A DNA stretch of 64,000 bases from Silvimonas amylolytica (GTDB taxonomy: Bacteria; Pseudomonadota; Gammaproteobacteria; Burkholderiales; Chitinibacteraceae): the NCBI RefSeq assembly GCF_014645555.1, contig NZ_BMLY01000004.1, positions 177,786-241,785 of the forward strand. Reading direction: 5' to 3'. Below, in pieces: positions 44,822-54,253 of the stretch. Position 1 is the first letter of the stretch. Each line of letters starts with the position of its first letter. A program made the position numbers and the translations under genes. Below the pieces are notes generated by a model, which did no database searches, was not told the origin of the DNA, and saw only the letters and a list, made by a program, of their open reading frames with translations.

Positions 44822-47008
44822 TCAGTGTTGGCGCGTTCTAGACGTCTTTTGGACTGTCTCAGCAAGGTCCTCGATATTTTCGGTGAGAACGTCCACCCCA
44901 CCGGCAAGTGCTTTCACAGCTTTGTCCAGCTCAGCATCCAGACTACCCAGAGATTTGCTCAGGCTACGTTCGACCCCAGCTCCAAATTCATCGAAGCCTT
45001 TACCCAGTACGTCCGTAACTCGGTCGACGTAACTACTGGCCTCTTGATTTAGCTCATGCATGCGGTCATTTACCGTTTTCAGATCCTGGGTAATTTGCCC
45101 TCGCATGCCAGCTTCTGCTTGTGCATTAGCGATGACGCCTTCCAACGCAGACAGCGTCCCCTGGATGGCATCACGATTCGCCCGATAATCAGCCAATACC
45201 GTACTCAGCTCTCTGGAAGCACCATTGAGTTCGTTGCTCACGCCTTGTACTTGTTGCACGAGCTGTGAGGATGCGAGAGTGGTCTGAGACACACGGTCTC
45301 CGGCCGCTTCTATGCGTTCTGCCGCCAGACGCATCTTGTCCGCGCCGGCTTGCATTCCGTTCAGGCTGCGCTCGGTATGTTCCATTAGTCGCTGGATGGT
45401 TTGATCCGTCGCGGTGCGTTCTGTGGTCAAGGTTTCGAGCAGGGACTTCACTTGCTCGTTCAGGCCCGTAACAAGTGATCGGGTACCCTCGTGAAGGTGG
45501 TCTTGAGCGCTTTTCGCAGCCGAATCCATTTGCATTCGGTTGTTTTCGAAGGTGGACAACATACCCTGCATATTCTGGCCAAGCTGCTCAACTGTTGCGG
45601 AAATGCGTGACATAGTGTCTTGCTGACCTTGGCCGACACTGTCACGGATACCATCAATAAACGATTGCATTTGATCGGACATGGCGCGTTGCCTCGACTC
45701 GCTCTCTGTGAAGAGCTTCTCGAGTTGTTCGGCCATCTTTTGCCCTGCGGATTCACCATGCTCCCCTACAGACGACACGGCTTTTTGCAAGCTGGTTACC
45801 ATTTCGTTCATCGCCGCCTGCATAAGGCTTTGACCACTCTGCATATCTTGCAGGGTTCGGGATAATTGCTCGTGCACGGCGGTACTTGAAGACTCGCTTG
45901 CAGACCGCATGTCCTCGACTAGTGCAGCAAATCCCGTTTGCATTTGCTGCATCGAGGTAACTGATTGCCCAAGCATTTCGTGCAAGCCACTGAATTGCTG
46001 ACCAAATGTGCCCTTGAGCTCTGCCATGAATGCAACCAAAACGTCTTGAAGCAGGTTTTGGACTTTCCCGCTTTGATCTCCACTAGCCGATTGCACCGAG
46101 TCTGCGATCTTATTCAGTGGATCGCGAAAACTATCTTCAATTGAGCTGCTGATTTGGGATGCGATATCTCGGCCCGTCTCTTTGTAGCTACCTGACAGTG
46201 TCTCCCCAAGCCTGATGTTTTCTCTTACCTGCGTTTCAACCAGGTTTTGCAGCATCTCGCGCAGATCTGTAACAAGGCTGTCCTTGAGTTGTCTGGTTTG
46301 CTTGGAGTTTTCCTCGCTTGCATTGACCAGAGCTGCCAGGTATTCCTCTCCCACGCCTGCATCAAAAAGCCGATCTATGGCCTCGTTCAGTTTTTCCAGT
46401 TCGGCGTAGCAATTGCGCAAATGTTTTTTCTCGGAATTTGTGACATACATCGCAATGAGAATAGCCAAAGCGGACGCAATGAATGCATCGCGAACTCCGT
46501 TTAATAGCAGGCCGACGCTGTCGTTAATTCGAGCTGGGTCCGAAGGGTCGAAGTAAAACAGACCAACTAATAAGCCAGCGAATGTGCCAATAATCCCGAT
46601 GCCGGTTAACACCCCAGGTAGGTGCTTGAAATACTCCGTACGGAGCGGAGTATCGATCAGTGATTGAGAGCTAAAGAAATAAGCGGCAGGTACTGTCGAA
46701 CGGGATCGAACAACTCGAACTTCGCCTTCATGAAGCTCATGCTGGTCGTGGAGCGTTTCTTGATACTCCTGCCAGACATGCCGAAATCCAGTTTCCTGAA
46801 AAATCTGGTCTAGCATCGCGCGCCGTTTGCTGACTTCAATATCTTTGACAGAGTCAATTTTTCCCGTGGTTTGCTTGATCGCGCGCGCGAGACGGCCAGC
46901 TGGGATCCTGTAGTGCTTCAGATATTTGACAAAAAACCATACCAAAAAAATGGCCACTACGATTGGGGCAGCCATTTGAATTACATGTGGAGATATTTGA
47001 TCGAACAT
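44822..47008 (-). CDS. zorA: Zorya protein ZorA, MotA/TolQ/ExbB-like motor with long tail
   Basis: A 728-residue protein (735 if ATG 47029 is used). The N-terminal span HVIQMAAPIVVAIFLVWFFV and the pair VLTGIGIIGTFAGLLVGLFY and AFIASALAILIAMYV are the MotA/ExbB channel core. Residues ~240-728 form a long coiled-coil tail with no transmembrane segments, rich in Gln, Ser and Met heptads, as in type I ZorA where the tail projects into the cytoplasm. It heads the operon zorA-zorB-zorC-zorD, a complete type I Zorya system that stops phage at an early stage of DNA entry. Confidence 0.93.
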   Translation of the reverse strand: MFDQISPHVIQMAAPIVVAIFLVWFFVKYLKHYRIPAGRLARAIKQTTGKIDSVKDIEVSKRRAMLDQIFQETGFRHVWQEYQETLHDQHELHEGEVRVVRSRSTVPAAYFFSSQSLIDTPLRTEYFKHLPGVLTGIGIIGTFAGLLVGLFYFDPSDPARINDSVGLLLNGVRDAFIASALAILIAMYVTNSEKKHLRNCYAELEKLNEAIDRLFDAGVGEEYLAALVNASEENSKQTRQLKDSLVTDLREMLQNLVETQVRENIRLGETLSGSYKETGRDIASQISSSIEDSFRDPLNKIADSVQSASGDQSGKVQNLLQDVLVAFMAELKGTFGQQFSGLHEMLGQSVTSMQQMQTGFAALVEDMRSASESSSTAVHEQLSRTLQDMQSGQSLMQAAMNEMVTSLQKAVSSVGEHGESAGQKMAEQLEKLFTESESRQRAMSDQMQSFIDGIRDSVGQGQQDTMSRISATVEQLGQNMQGMLSTFENNRMQMDSAAKSAQDHLHEGTRSLVTGLNEQVKSLLETLTTERTATDQTIQRLMEHTERSLNGMQAGADKMRLAAERIEAAGDRVSQTTLASSQLVQQVQGVSNELNGASRELSTVLADYRANRDAIQGTLSALEGVIANAQAEAGMRGQITQDLKTVNDRMHELNQEASSYVDRVTDVLGKGFDEFGAGVERSLSKSLGSLDAELDKAVKALAGGVDVLTENIEDLAETVQKTSRTRQH

Positions 47009-47029
47009 GCTGAATCCGGGGATTGGCAT

Positions 47030-47637
47030 CGCACAATTTGAAGAAACTTAACTGTTTCCGTATCCCGTTTTCACGGACCAGGTTTCATGTGCAGTGCATA
47101 TTTTGTGTGTCGGCGACTCGGGTTTGTTTTTTCTTACGGTGTACGTGTACGAAACTATGACAAATGCGTGCTTCGGGCCTGTGGGCGGTAATTTTGCCAG
47201 CGGGATTGCTGAAGCTGCTATACGGGGATTGTAAGCAATTTCGATTGGTACGGAAATTCGAATCGATGTGTATCTGTGAAATGTCGACGGTATACAACAG
47301 AGGACATGTTGAGGAGCCAGTAGAAGGGATGAGGCACGGTAGGCGAGCTCACTCCGCCGGGAGAACTGCGTCCCACAGCAAATTACATTGCCTCCAAGCA
47401 AATGGCCGGTGTCTACTTCAATTTCGGTTGAAGTTATGAGTGATTTGACGGCCTCTCAGGAGGTGAAATATTCCGGCTTCGGAACTGGTGGGTTCGATTC
47501 CCAATTGGTCAGCAAGAGAGATTGGGGGTGACTTTGGGGGTAACTTTCTCTCGATTTTTATAAATAAAACCAAGTATTGTTGCGGGATTCCGACATGTTT
47601 CGATTCCGACCTCGGCACCAACAGGAAATCAAAGAAC
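47030..47637. other. gene-free region between Zorya and the integrase remnant, with att-like sequence
   Basis: About 600 bp. The first half should hold the zorA promoter. At 47488-47512 there is a T-arm-like GGTGGGTTCGATTCCCAATT, followed by a direct repeat GGGGGTGACTTT / GGGGGTAACTTT (47523-47547) of the kind often seen as integrase arm sites beside tRNA-type attachment sites. No complete tRNA folds here. Confidence 0.45.
47598..47620 (+). other. tRNA 3'-end-like sequence, possible attachment site
   Basis: TTTCGATTCCGAC followed by CTCGGCACCA looks like the T-arm, acceptor 3' strand and CCA of a tRNA, closest to a leucine tRNA. It is one base shorter than a canonical 3' end, and no tRNA body lies upstream, so this would be a decayed or partial attR/attL copy. 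It lies next to a tyrosine recombinase fragment and a terminator, the usual setting for an island end. Confidence 0.35.
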
Positions 47638-48024
47638 TTAGGCTACTTCGGTGGCCTTTTTCTTTTTCTGGCCTTCTGAACGCAGTGTCAGATTTGTGAC
47701 GCGCCCGGCGGCGTGAGCCGGATGACCGACCGAAAGATGCGCATACCGCATGGGCATTTGCAGGGTTTTCCACCCTCCCAGATCCTTCAACGTGTGGATA
47801 TCCGTGTCGTTTTGGGCATGCCATGACGCCCATGTGTGGCGCAGGTCATGCCAGCGGAAATTCTGGATACGCGCATGCTCCATTTCCGCATGCCAGGCGT
47901 GATGCACAACGGTGGGCCAGTCATGCATCGGCCGCCCTTGTGCATCTGTGAAGACATGCCACTGATGTTGTGCGACCCACCGCCTGAAGTATCTAAAAGT
48001 CCTGATTTCTCCCACAAGCTGCAA
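47638..48024 (-). pseudogene. tyrosine recombinase (integrase), C-terminal fragment
   Basis: The fragment reads HVFTDAQGRP, then IQNFRWHDLRHTWASWHAQ (the HxLRH box) and LKDLGGWKTLQMPMRYAHL with the catalytic tyrosine: the C-terminal catalytic half of a phage-type integrase. The N-terminal half and the first catalytic arginine are missing; the frame begins after a TAG at about 48048 and only TTG could start it. It therefore marks a former island or prophage end. Its stop codon overlaps a terminator hairpin beside a tRNA-end-like sequence. Confidence 0.85.
47640..47666 (+). terminator. rho-independent terminator
   Basis: AGGCTAC-TTCG-GTGGCCT hairpin with a stable TTCG tetraloop and one G-T pair, followed by TTTTTCTTTTTC. 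On the plus strand this fits a terminator after the tRNA-like 3' end. The stem also covers the last codons of the integrase fragment on the other strand. Confidence 0.65.
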
Positions 48025-48241
48025 ATCCTCCGCTGAAAAGCTTTGGCGGGATGTCTATTCTCGCGTTTTGTGTGGGGACGCCCCAAAGCTCAGGCTTATC
48101 CGATAGGGCACCAGCCCCTCGCTTCGATAGTTTTCGCTTTCTGTCAGCTAGAGGTGCAATAAGTTATGGGAGTCATCAAGAGCCTGCTGAGATGGGGGGT
48201 TACCCAGCGCGCCAAACTTGGCGCTTTGGTGAGCGGCAACT

Positions 48242-48481
48242 TTGATGCGGCCCGGAGAATTGAGCCGGGTGTTGCCGACGCTATTGGCATTGCGCACCCC
48301 CATTCCGTTGCAAGGTGCGGATGATGATTTCAGCGCGGCGGTGAGTGCGCGGCAACAAGCGTTGCTGGATTTTTACGCGGCGGGTCTGGCGGCCTATGCC
48401 GGCGATCAGGATGCCTGGCAAGAAGCGCTGGCCCGTGCCCTGCGGATGGAACCAGAAAACCCGTATTTTCGGAGTTTCTAA
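48242..48481 (+). CDS. small helical ORF, probably remnant of a larger gene
   Basis: A 79-codon frame starting TTG/ATG at 48242/48245. It has high-GC, coding-like composition and reads as an amphipathic helical pair, LLDFYAAGLAAYAGD followed by WQEALARALRMEPENPYF, resembling a single TPR-like hairpin at the end of a longer protein. An in-frame TGA at 48230 closes it upstream, while a different frame from ATG 48166 also looks coding and ends in the same region; together they suggest a frameshifted pseudogene. Function unknown. Confidence 0.4.
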   Translation: MMRPGELSRVLPTLLALRTPIPLQGADDDFSAAVSARQQALLDFYAAGLAAYAGDQDAWQEALARALRMEPENPYFRSF

Positions 48482-48956
48482 CCTCATCATTGGTGGGCTT
48501 CGGGGGCGACAAACCGTTGCGCTCGTTGGCGGTAACAAATTAAAAGCGGGATTTCTTGCGCTGGAAAATAACCTGTCCTAACTTGCAACAGGCATGCGTA
48601 TTTTGTATGCATCTGTTTGTTTTTTGTAAGTGTAGTCGCGACATGGCAACCGGTTTTGCGACATGCCCAAAACGGTTCCAGCCTGCGATACAAACCATCC
48701 CGTTTTTGTAGCCATCACGGGATGCCACTGCTACTGCCAGCGGCGCGCGGTAGAAATGTCACCTATTCCAAAGACCGCATATACGTAGTCCAGAAAAACA
48801 ATACGTTTCATCGCGCCACTCAACCCTCGAAAGACAGACCCGCACCAGACCAGGGCCGAGGGATGTTGTCATTGGCACTGCGGACTGTGCCACGCACTCT
48901 CAAAAAATGCTTCAGCAATGGGCAGCGCGCTGCCTACAACACTCGGAGAGTAAGTC
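48482..48956. other. region upstream of the sulfatase gene, no gene recognised
   Basis: About 475 bp with no supported gene. A small dyad GCATGCGTATTTTGTATGC occurs near 48592-48610. The end of the region should hold the sulfatase promoter; GGAGAG just before 48957 is its ribosome site. Confidence 0.4.
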
Positions 48957-50618
48957 ATGAGCAAAACAGCAAGCGCGTTACTGCGCTATTTGGGGAGCCT
49001 GATACTTGCGCTGGTAGCGTTATCGGGTTGGAGCACAGCGGCCAACGCAGACGATAGTACGTCGGGTGGGCGCAAACCCAATATCGTGGTGATTTTTGGC
49101 GACGATATCGGGATGTGGAACGTCGGCGCCTATACCCACGGCATGATGGGCCACACCCCCAATATTGATTCCATTGCCAAAAACGGCATGATCTTCACCG
49201 ATCATTATGGTCAACCCAGTTGTACGGCGGGCCGCGCTGCCTTCATTCTGGGTCAGTTGCCCGTCCGTACCGGTATGACCACCATTGGTATCCCGGGCTC
49301 AACCCGTGGCGTGCAAAAAAGCGACCCGACGCTGGCTGAAGTCCTGAAAACGCAAGGCTACGCCACGGCGCAATTCGGCAAGAACCATCTGGGGGATCGC
49401 AATGAATTTCTGCCGACGGTGCACGGCTTTGATGAGTGGTTCGGCAACCTCTACCACCTGAATGCTGAAGAAGAACCGGAAGAACTGGATTACCCGGGCC
49501 AGAAAAATCCGAAGTACAAAGACAAATATGGTCCGCGTGGCGTGCTGCATACCTGGGCGACCACTACTGATGACGCCACGGTTGATCCGAAATTTGGCAA
49601 GGTGGGCAAGCAAAAGATTGAAGACACCGGCCCGCTGACCCGCAAGCGCATGGAAACCATCGATCAGGAAGTGACTGACGAAGCGCTCAAGTACATGGAT
49701 CGGGTAGGCAAGGGCGATAAGCCGTTCTTCATGTGGTACAACTCCACGGCGATCCACATTTGGTCCCACCCCAACCAGAAGTACCTGCAGATGGCCGTGG
49801 ATGAAGGCCGGGCCGAGCAGGACGTCGTGCGTGCCCGTATGCTGGAGCACGACGAGCTGGTCGGCAAGATCCTGCAAAAGATCAAGGATCTGGGGATTGC
49901 AGATAACACGATCGTGGTTTACTCCACCGACAATGGCAACGAGTTCTTGTTCTTTCCGGATGGTGGATATGCGCCGTTCCGTGGCGAGAAGGGCACCACC
50001 TGGGAAGGTGGTCTGCGCGTACCGGCCATGATCAGCTGGCCGGGGCATATTCCGGCCGGACGTGAAGGCAATGGCGTCCAGAGTCACGAAGATCTGTACG
50101 TGACGCTGGCGGCAGCGGCCGGTTTGCCCAATCTGAAGGATGATCTGCTCAAGGGTTACAAGATGAACGGCACCAGCTACAAGGTGCATCTGGATGGGTA
50201 CAACAATCTGGATTACTGGACGGGCAAAACCGAAAAATCAGCCCGGCGTGAAATCTTCTATTACGACGAAACCGACCTGATGGCGATCCGCGTGGACGCC
50301 TGGAAAATGGATATCGGCGTCAAGCACCATGGCAGCTGGTTTGACGAAAAATCCTATCCAAGCGTGCCTTACATTACGAATTTGCTGATGGATCCGATGG
50401 AAAAAGTCACGCCAGATTCCGAAGAGTATCAATATGAAGGGCGCAAGTTCCTGGCAGAAAAACTCTGGGGACCGACTGCGGCGACGCCATTTTTGGCGGC
50501 GCATCTGAAGAGTTTGCAGGACTACCCGCCTAGCCAGGGCGCAGATACGCTCAGCATGAAAAAAGCGATTGAGGGTGCAATGAAGAAGATGGATCAGCCG
50601 AACGCCAGTAGTAACTAA
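48957..50618 (+). CDS. secreted arylsulfatase
   Basis: A 553-residue sulfatase. An N-terminal signal peptide (about 1-31: basic start, LILALVALSGW core, ANA cleavage site) directs export. The sulfatase core follows: FGDDIG (47-52) with metal aspartates, SCTAGR (88-93) with C89 as the residue converted to formylglycine, GKNHLGD (141-147), and STDNGNE with EGGLRVP later. The C-x-A-x-R form needs a formylglycine-generating enzyme encoded elsewhere. It hydrolyses sulfate esters, probably in the periplasm for sulfur supply. ATG 48957 has GGAGAG upstream; a strong terminator follows. Confidence 0.92.
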   Translation: MSKTASALLRYLGSLILALVALSGWSTAANADDSTSGGRKPNIVVIFGDDIGMWNVGAYTHGMMGHTPNIDSIAKNGMIFTDHYGQPSCTAGRAAFILGQLPVRTGMTTIGIPGSTRGVQKSDPTLAEVLKTQGYATAQFGKNHLGDRNEFLPTVHGFDEWFGNLYHLNAEEEPEELDYPGQKNPKYKDKYGPRGVLHTWATTTDDATVDPKFGKVGKQKIEDTGPLTRKRMETIDQEVTDEALKYMDRVGKGDKPFFMWYNSTAIHIWSHPNQKYLQMAVDEGRAEQDVVRARMLEHDELVGKILQKIKDLGIADNTIVVYSTDNGNEFLFFPDGGYAPFRGEKGTTWEGGLRVPAMISWPGHIPAGREGNGVQSHEDLYVTLAAAAGLPNLKDDLLKGYKMNGTSYKVHLDGYNNLDYWTGKTEKSARREIFYYDETDLMAIRVDAWKMDIGVKHHGSWFDEKSYPSVPYITNLLMDPMEKVTPDSEEYQYEGRKFLAEKLWGPTAATPFLAAHLKSLQDYPPSQGADTLSMKKAIEGAMKKMDQPNASSN

Positions 50619-50647
50619 GCAGGCTTCGAGTCGATGGCGTGAGTACC

Positions 50648-50685
50648 GGAAAAGCAACCCTGATTCAGGGTTGCTTTTCCTTTTT
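50648..50685. terminator. bidirectional rho-independent terminator
   Basis: GGAAAAGCAACCCTGA (50648-50663) pairs with TCAGGGTTGCTTTTCC (50665-50680), followed by TTTTT on the plus strand. It lies 30 bp after the sulfatase stop and also faces the convergent Ohr gene. Confidence 0.88.
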
Positions 50686-50792
50686 GCGGGTCTGGTCAGG
50701 CCGACGCGGGCTCTTTGAAGGACTCATAGAGCCGGCCTCAGGCTTGCTCAAGCCGTCTGTAGCTGCTGGACAGTAAACGCGCAGGGAGGGAG

Positions 50793-51206
50793 TCAGGCGA
50801 AGCTGAGTGCCACGCGTATGTTGCCGGGTGTCACCCTGGCGTACAGGCAAGTCTGGTGTGCGGCATCAATGATCGCTTGCGCCACATTGCGTTCCAGTTC
50901 TGGCAGGCTGATTTTCAGGCGAGCGCCCAGAAAATAGCCCTCTGCTGCATCTTGCAGATCGATCTCGGTGTTGATGGCGAAGGCGGGGGGCAGCGAAACG
51001 TTCATCTTGCGGGCGGCCAGTTGCATCGCGCCTTCAAAGCAGGCCGACCAACCGGCGGCAAAGAGCTGTTCCGGGCTGGTGTCGGTCTCCCCTGCTGCGG
51101 GTGGTGCGAGCAGGTCTTTCAAGCGTCCGTCGACGCTGCGCGCTGTTCCGTTGTGGCCACCGATCGTCTGGACCTTTGCCGTGTAAATCACTTTGTGCTG
51201 TTCCAT
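50793..51206 (-). CDS. ohr: organic hydroperoxide resistance protein (Ohr/OsmC family)
   Basis: A 137-residue OsmC-fold protein. The two redox cysteines are in SACFEGA (about 60) and HQTCLYARVTPGNIRV (about 125), which match the Ohr subgroup motifs; VDGRLKDLLAPP and TSPEQLFAAGW are also typical. Ohr reduces organic hydroperoxides as a dimer in the cytoplasm, using lipoylated protein as reductant. The MarR gene at 55.5-55.9 kb might be its OhrR-like regulator, but it is linked to an efflux pump instead. Confidence 0.9.
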   Translation of the reverse strand: MEQHKVIYTAKVQTIGGHNGTARSVDGRLKDLLAPPAAGETDTSPEQLFAAGWSACFEGAMQLAARKMNVSLPPAFAINTEIDLQDAAEGYFLGARLKISLPELERNVAQAIIDAAHQTCLYARVTPGNIRVALSFA

Positions 51207-51315
51207 AGCCGATTCCTCGATGCAGTGGCAGGTTGTTGTTCATCGTGGCGGACTGGCCAAGGCTCAGCCCGCGTCACCTGATGCAATCCTGAGGCTGTAC
51301 CGGTTGGCTCGCACG

Positions 51316-54207
51316 TTATGTGTTGTGATCAAGTGTTAGTTCGGTGCCATTCTCGTCAAGTTGCTGCAGCAAAGCGCTCGCCGCGATGAGGTCTGCCGTC
51401 TCAAAACCCGCTTCAAAACGAGCGAGCGTGGCCGCCAGCAGATCGCGCGCTTCCTGGCGCCTGGTTGATGCCCACATCCGGGCGAGGTCCGTCGCGGCAC
51501 GCAGCGTCCAGGAGAGGGCGCCCTGGCGTTGGCTCAGCGCTAACGATTCAACAAGGCATGCCTGGGCCTGTGCGGCGTCATCCCGCTCGGCGTGGCGCAA
51601 TGCTCTGGCCTTGACCCGCAGCAGTTCTGGCAGAAAATAGAGGTCTCCGTTCGCTTTAACTTCTGCAATGGTGTGGTCGACGAGTTCGAGCGCTTCTCCG
51701 ATCTTGCCCGCAGCCCCCAAGCCCTCGGCCAAGGCCAGACAGAACCCGGTTGTCAGCAACTCATAACGCGATTCATGCAGTTCAGCCAGACAATTGCGGA
51801 TGGCCTCGATGCCTTGCTCAAGATGCACACCCTTGCGGATGGCAAGCTCGCCTTTCACACCCCGGCCGACTGCGAGATAAGGCCCAAGGGAGTGGGCTTG
51901 TGCGCAGGCAATGAAGCGATCAATGTCAGCCTCGGCGCGCGCGAGATCACCCACCCACACATACACTGAGACGGCCCAGATCAGCGCGATGCACAGCGTG
52001 ACCGGATGATCCAGTTTGCTGGCGTCCTCTACGGTACGCTGCGCCGTTTGCAGCGCGAGATTTGCATGGCCTCGCAGCCAAAGCGTTCGTGCCAGTGCAA
52101 TGCTGGCGCGGTTGCGGTGGTCAAAGCCGATGTAGATCGTGCTCAAGCGCTTGGGCTGCGCGGGTGCGGCGAGGGCCGCCTCCAACAGCGCACGCGCTTT
52201 GATCTGGTCGCCGACCAGATGATGGCACAGCCCCATGATGGCATTTGCGGTCGCGATCGTTGCCGGATCGGCACTATGGGTCGCGACGGTCATGCTGCGC
52301 TCCGCTTCGCAGAGCGAGGCTTTGAAGTTGCCAACGCGCTCGTCAAAAATCTGGAGTGCGCCCAGCAACTGAACCTGGCTGGGCGCATCGCCAAGTGCTT
52401 GTGCAAGTTCCAGGCTCTTTGCGAGCGCCACGCGGACATCATCCGTGTTGCCACGGGTGAACATCAGCGAAAGGCCAAGCGCGGCGAATAACTGCATTTC
52501 GGCGCGCATGCCGTGCCGCGCTGAGTCCAGAACGGCGAGTGCACGTTCGGCCCAGCGGCGGCACTCGATCAGAAGCGATGTCGCCAGCAGTACCGGGGTG
52601 GCTGTCGCCGCCAGGGCGACGGCGAGATCGACATCCCCTTGCGGCCCGAAACTCCATTCCAGGGCCGCGCGAACATTGGCAATGTCGGCAGAGGCGCGGG
52701 TGCCATTGGCTGCGGGCGAGACGGGGAGATCTTCCAGATGCCGAAGAACATAAGCCGCATGGCGTCGCGCCAGACCTTCGATCTGTTGATCGGATTTGGA
52801 CAAGAGATAGTCACGCGTGCTTTCCAGCAGCCGGTACTGGATGAGCGAGCCGGTCAGATGCACCGCCAGCAGCGATTTCTCGGCCAGGCAGGCCAGGGTA
52901 TCAACCACGTCTTCTTCAGACAGCGAGCCAGCAGGCACAACCTGTCGTGCGGCGGCCAGGGTGAAGTCTCCAACAAAGACCGGTAGCTGGCAGAGCACCA
53001 GTTTTTCCTGGTCATCCAGCAAGTCGTAGCTCCAGTCGAGCGTCGCACGCAGCGTCTGGTGACGAGGCAACGCATCGCGCTGACCTCGCCAGGCCAGCAT
53101 CAAGCGCTCGTTCAGGAGATCGGCAGTCTGCCGTAGTCCATAGCTTGCAACCCGACGCGCGGCCAGCTCAATGGCCAACGCCAAACCATCGAGCTTGCGG
53201 CAGATGTCTGCGACAACCGGGGCGTCCGTATCGCTGACATCCAGCGTCGCCCCACTGGCACCGGCCCGTTCCACGAACAGCCGTGTGGCGGGGTAGGACA
53301 GAATGGTTTCGGCGGTGAGGTCAGGCGCTTCAGGCGGTGTCGCCAGCGGCTCAAGCCTGAAGATCTGCTCGCCTTGTACATTCAAAGGTTCACGGCTCGT
53401 GGCCAGGATTTGCACATCGACCGTGGCCTGCGCGATGCCACTGGCCAGCCCGGCCGCGGCATCGATCACGTGCTCGCAGTTGTCCAGGATGAGTAGCAAG
53501 CGCTTGTCCCGCAGCCAGGCCAGCAGGCTGGGCAGCGGGTCGGCAGAACGAACGGAAAGATGCAGCGCTGCGGCGACGGCTGTGGGAACGAGCGCTGGAT
53601 CGCTCAGTGCGGCGAAATCGACGAAGGCAATCGCGCTTCCCAGACGCGCGCGACTGTCGTGCCCCACTTTGATTGCAACACTGGTCTTGCCGACTCCGCC
53701 GGCGCCCACGATGGTGAGAAACCGGCTGGCAGCAAGGCGCTGGGAGATCGCGGCGATGTCCTGGCTTCGTCCGTACAGCGCTGTCATTTGTCCCGGCAAG
53801 CTCTCATCCAGCCTGTGTGCCGCAATGCGCTCATCGGGCGCCAACGGGTTGCCCTGCGGCGACAAATCGGCGACGAAGCTATAGCCGCGCCCCATGACGT
53901 TAGAGATATACCGGGCACCGTCGACCCCGTCACCCAGCGCTTTACGAAGGAGTGCGATCTGAAACCGCAAGCTCCCTTCGGTCACGACGACGCCGGGCCA
54001 TGCGGCCGCAATGAGTTCTTCCTTTTCGACCACTGAACCTGCTCTTGCCGAGAGAACCAGCAGCACATCCAGCGCCCGGCCGCCCAATGGCACGGCAGCA
54101 CCGTCTCGTGTCAGTAGCCGCTCGGCAGGGAACAACTTGAACGGGCCAAAGGAGAGGCACGCAGTTCCGTCATGAGGGGGAATCCAGCGCATGTGCGATC
54201 TAGCCAT
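51316..54207 (-). CDS. winged-helix transcriptional regulator with ATPase and TPR domains
   Basis: A 963-residue regulator. Residues ~15-110 are an OmpR/PhoB-type DNA-binding domain (ALDVLLVLSARAGSVVEKEE, LRFQIALLRKALGD, ISNVMGRGYSFV). Residues ~150-450 are an NB-ARC/AAA-like ATPase: Walker A IVGAGGVGKTSVA, Walker B LLLILDNCEH, then a winged segment. The rest is TPR-like helices. This is the COG3903-type predicted ATPase/regulator related to AfsR and MalT-like STAND proteins. Ligand and targets are unknown. It lies 46 bp after the MFS gene and 109 bp before ohr on the same strand; no clear ribosome site decides between the ATGs at residues 1 and 6. Confidence 0.85.
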   Translation of the reverse strand: MARSHMRWIPPHDGTACLSFGPFKLFPAERLLTRDGAAVPLGGRALDVLLVLSARAGSVVEKEELIAAAWPGVVVTEGSLRFQIALLRKALGDGVDGARYISNVMGRGYSFVADLSPQGNPLAPDERIAAHRLDESLPGQMTALYGRSQDIAAISQRLAASRFLTIVGAGGVGKTSVAIKVGHDSRARLGSAIAFVDFAALSDPALVPTAVAAALHLSVRSADPLPSLLAWLRDKRLLLILDNCEHVIDAAAGLASGIAQATVDVQILATSREPLNVQGEQIFRLEPLATPPEAPDLTAETILSYPATRLFVERAGASGATLDVSDTDAPVVADICRKLDGLALAIELAARRVASYGLRQTADLLNERLMLAWRGQRDALPRHQTLRATLDWSYDLLDDQEKLVLCQLPVFVGDFTLAAARQVVPAGSLSEEDVVDTLACLAEKSLLAVHLTGSLIQYRLLESTRDYLLSKSDQQIEGLARRHAAYVLRHLEDLPVSPAANGTRASADIANVRAALEWSFGPQGDVDLAVALAATATPVLLATSLLIECRRWAERALAVLDSARHGMRAEMQLFAALGLSLMFTRGNTDDVRVALAKSLELAQALGDAPSQVQLLGALQIFDERVGNFKASLCEAERSMTVATHSADPATIATANAIMGLCHHLVGDQIKARALLEAALAAPAQPKRLSTIYIGFDHRNRASIALARTLWLRGHANLALQTAQRTVEDASKLDHPVTLCIALIWAVSVYVWVGDLARAEADIDRFIACAQAHSLGPYLAVGRGVKGELAIRKGVHLEQGIEAIRNCLAELHESRYELLTTGFCLALAEGLGAAGKIGEALELVDHTIAEVKANGDLYFLPELLRVKARALRHAERDDAAQAQACLVESLALSQRQGALSWTLRAATDLARMWASTRRQEARDLLAATLARFEAGFETADLIAASALLQQLDENGTELTLDHNT

Positions 54208-54253
54208 GAAGGTTCAATGAGTTGTCCGGTGAGGTTCTACGTGCGTATGTTTT

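Noticed and set aside
49299-50189. 296-codon ORF antisense to the sulfatase
   Set aside because: It is a shadow of the strongly supported sulfatase frame; its translation has no family pattern.
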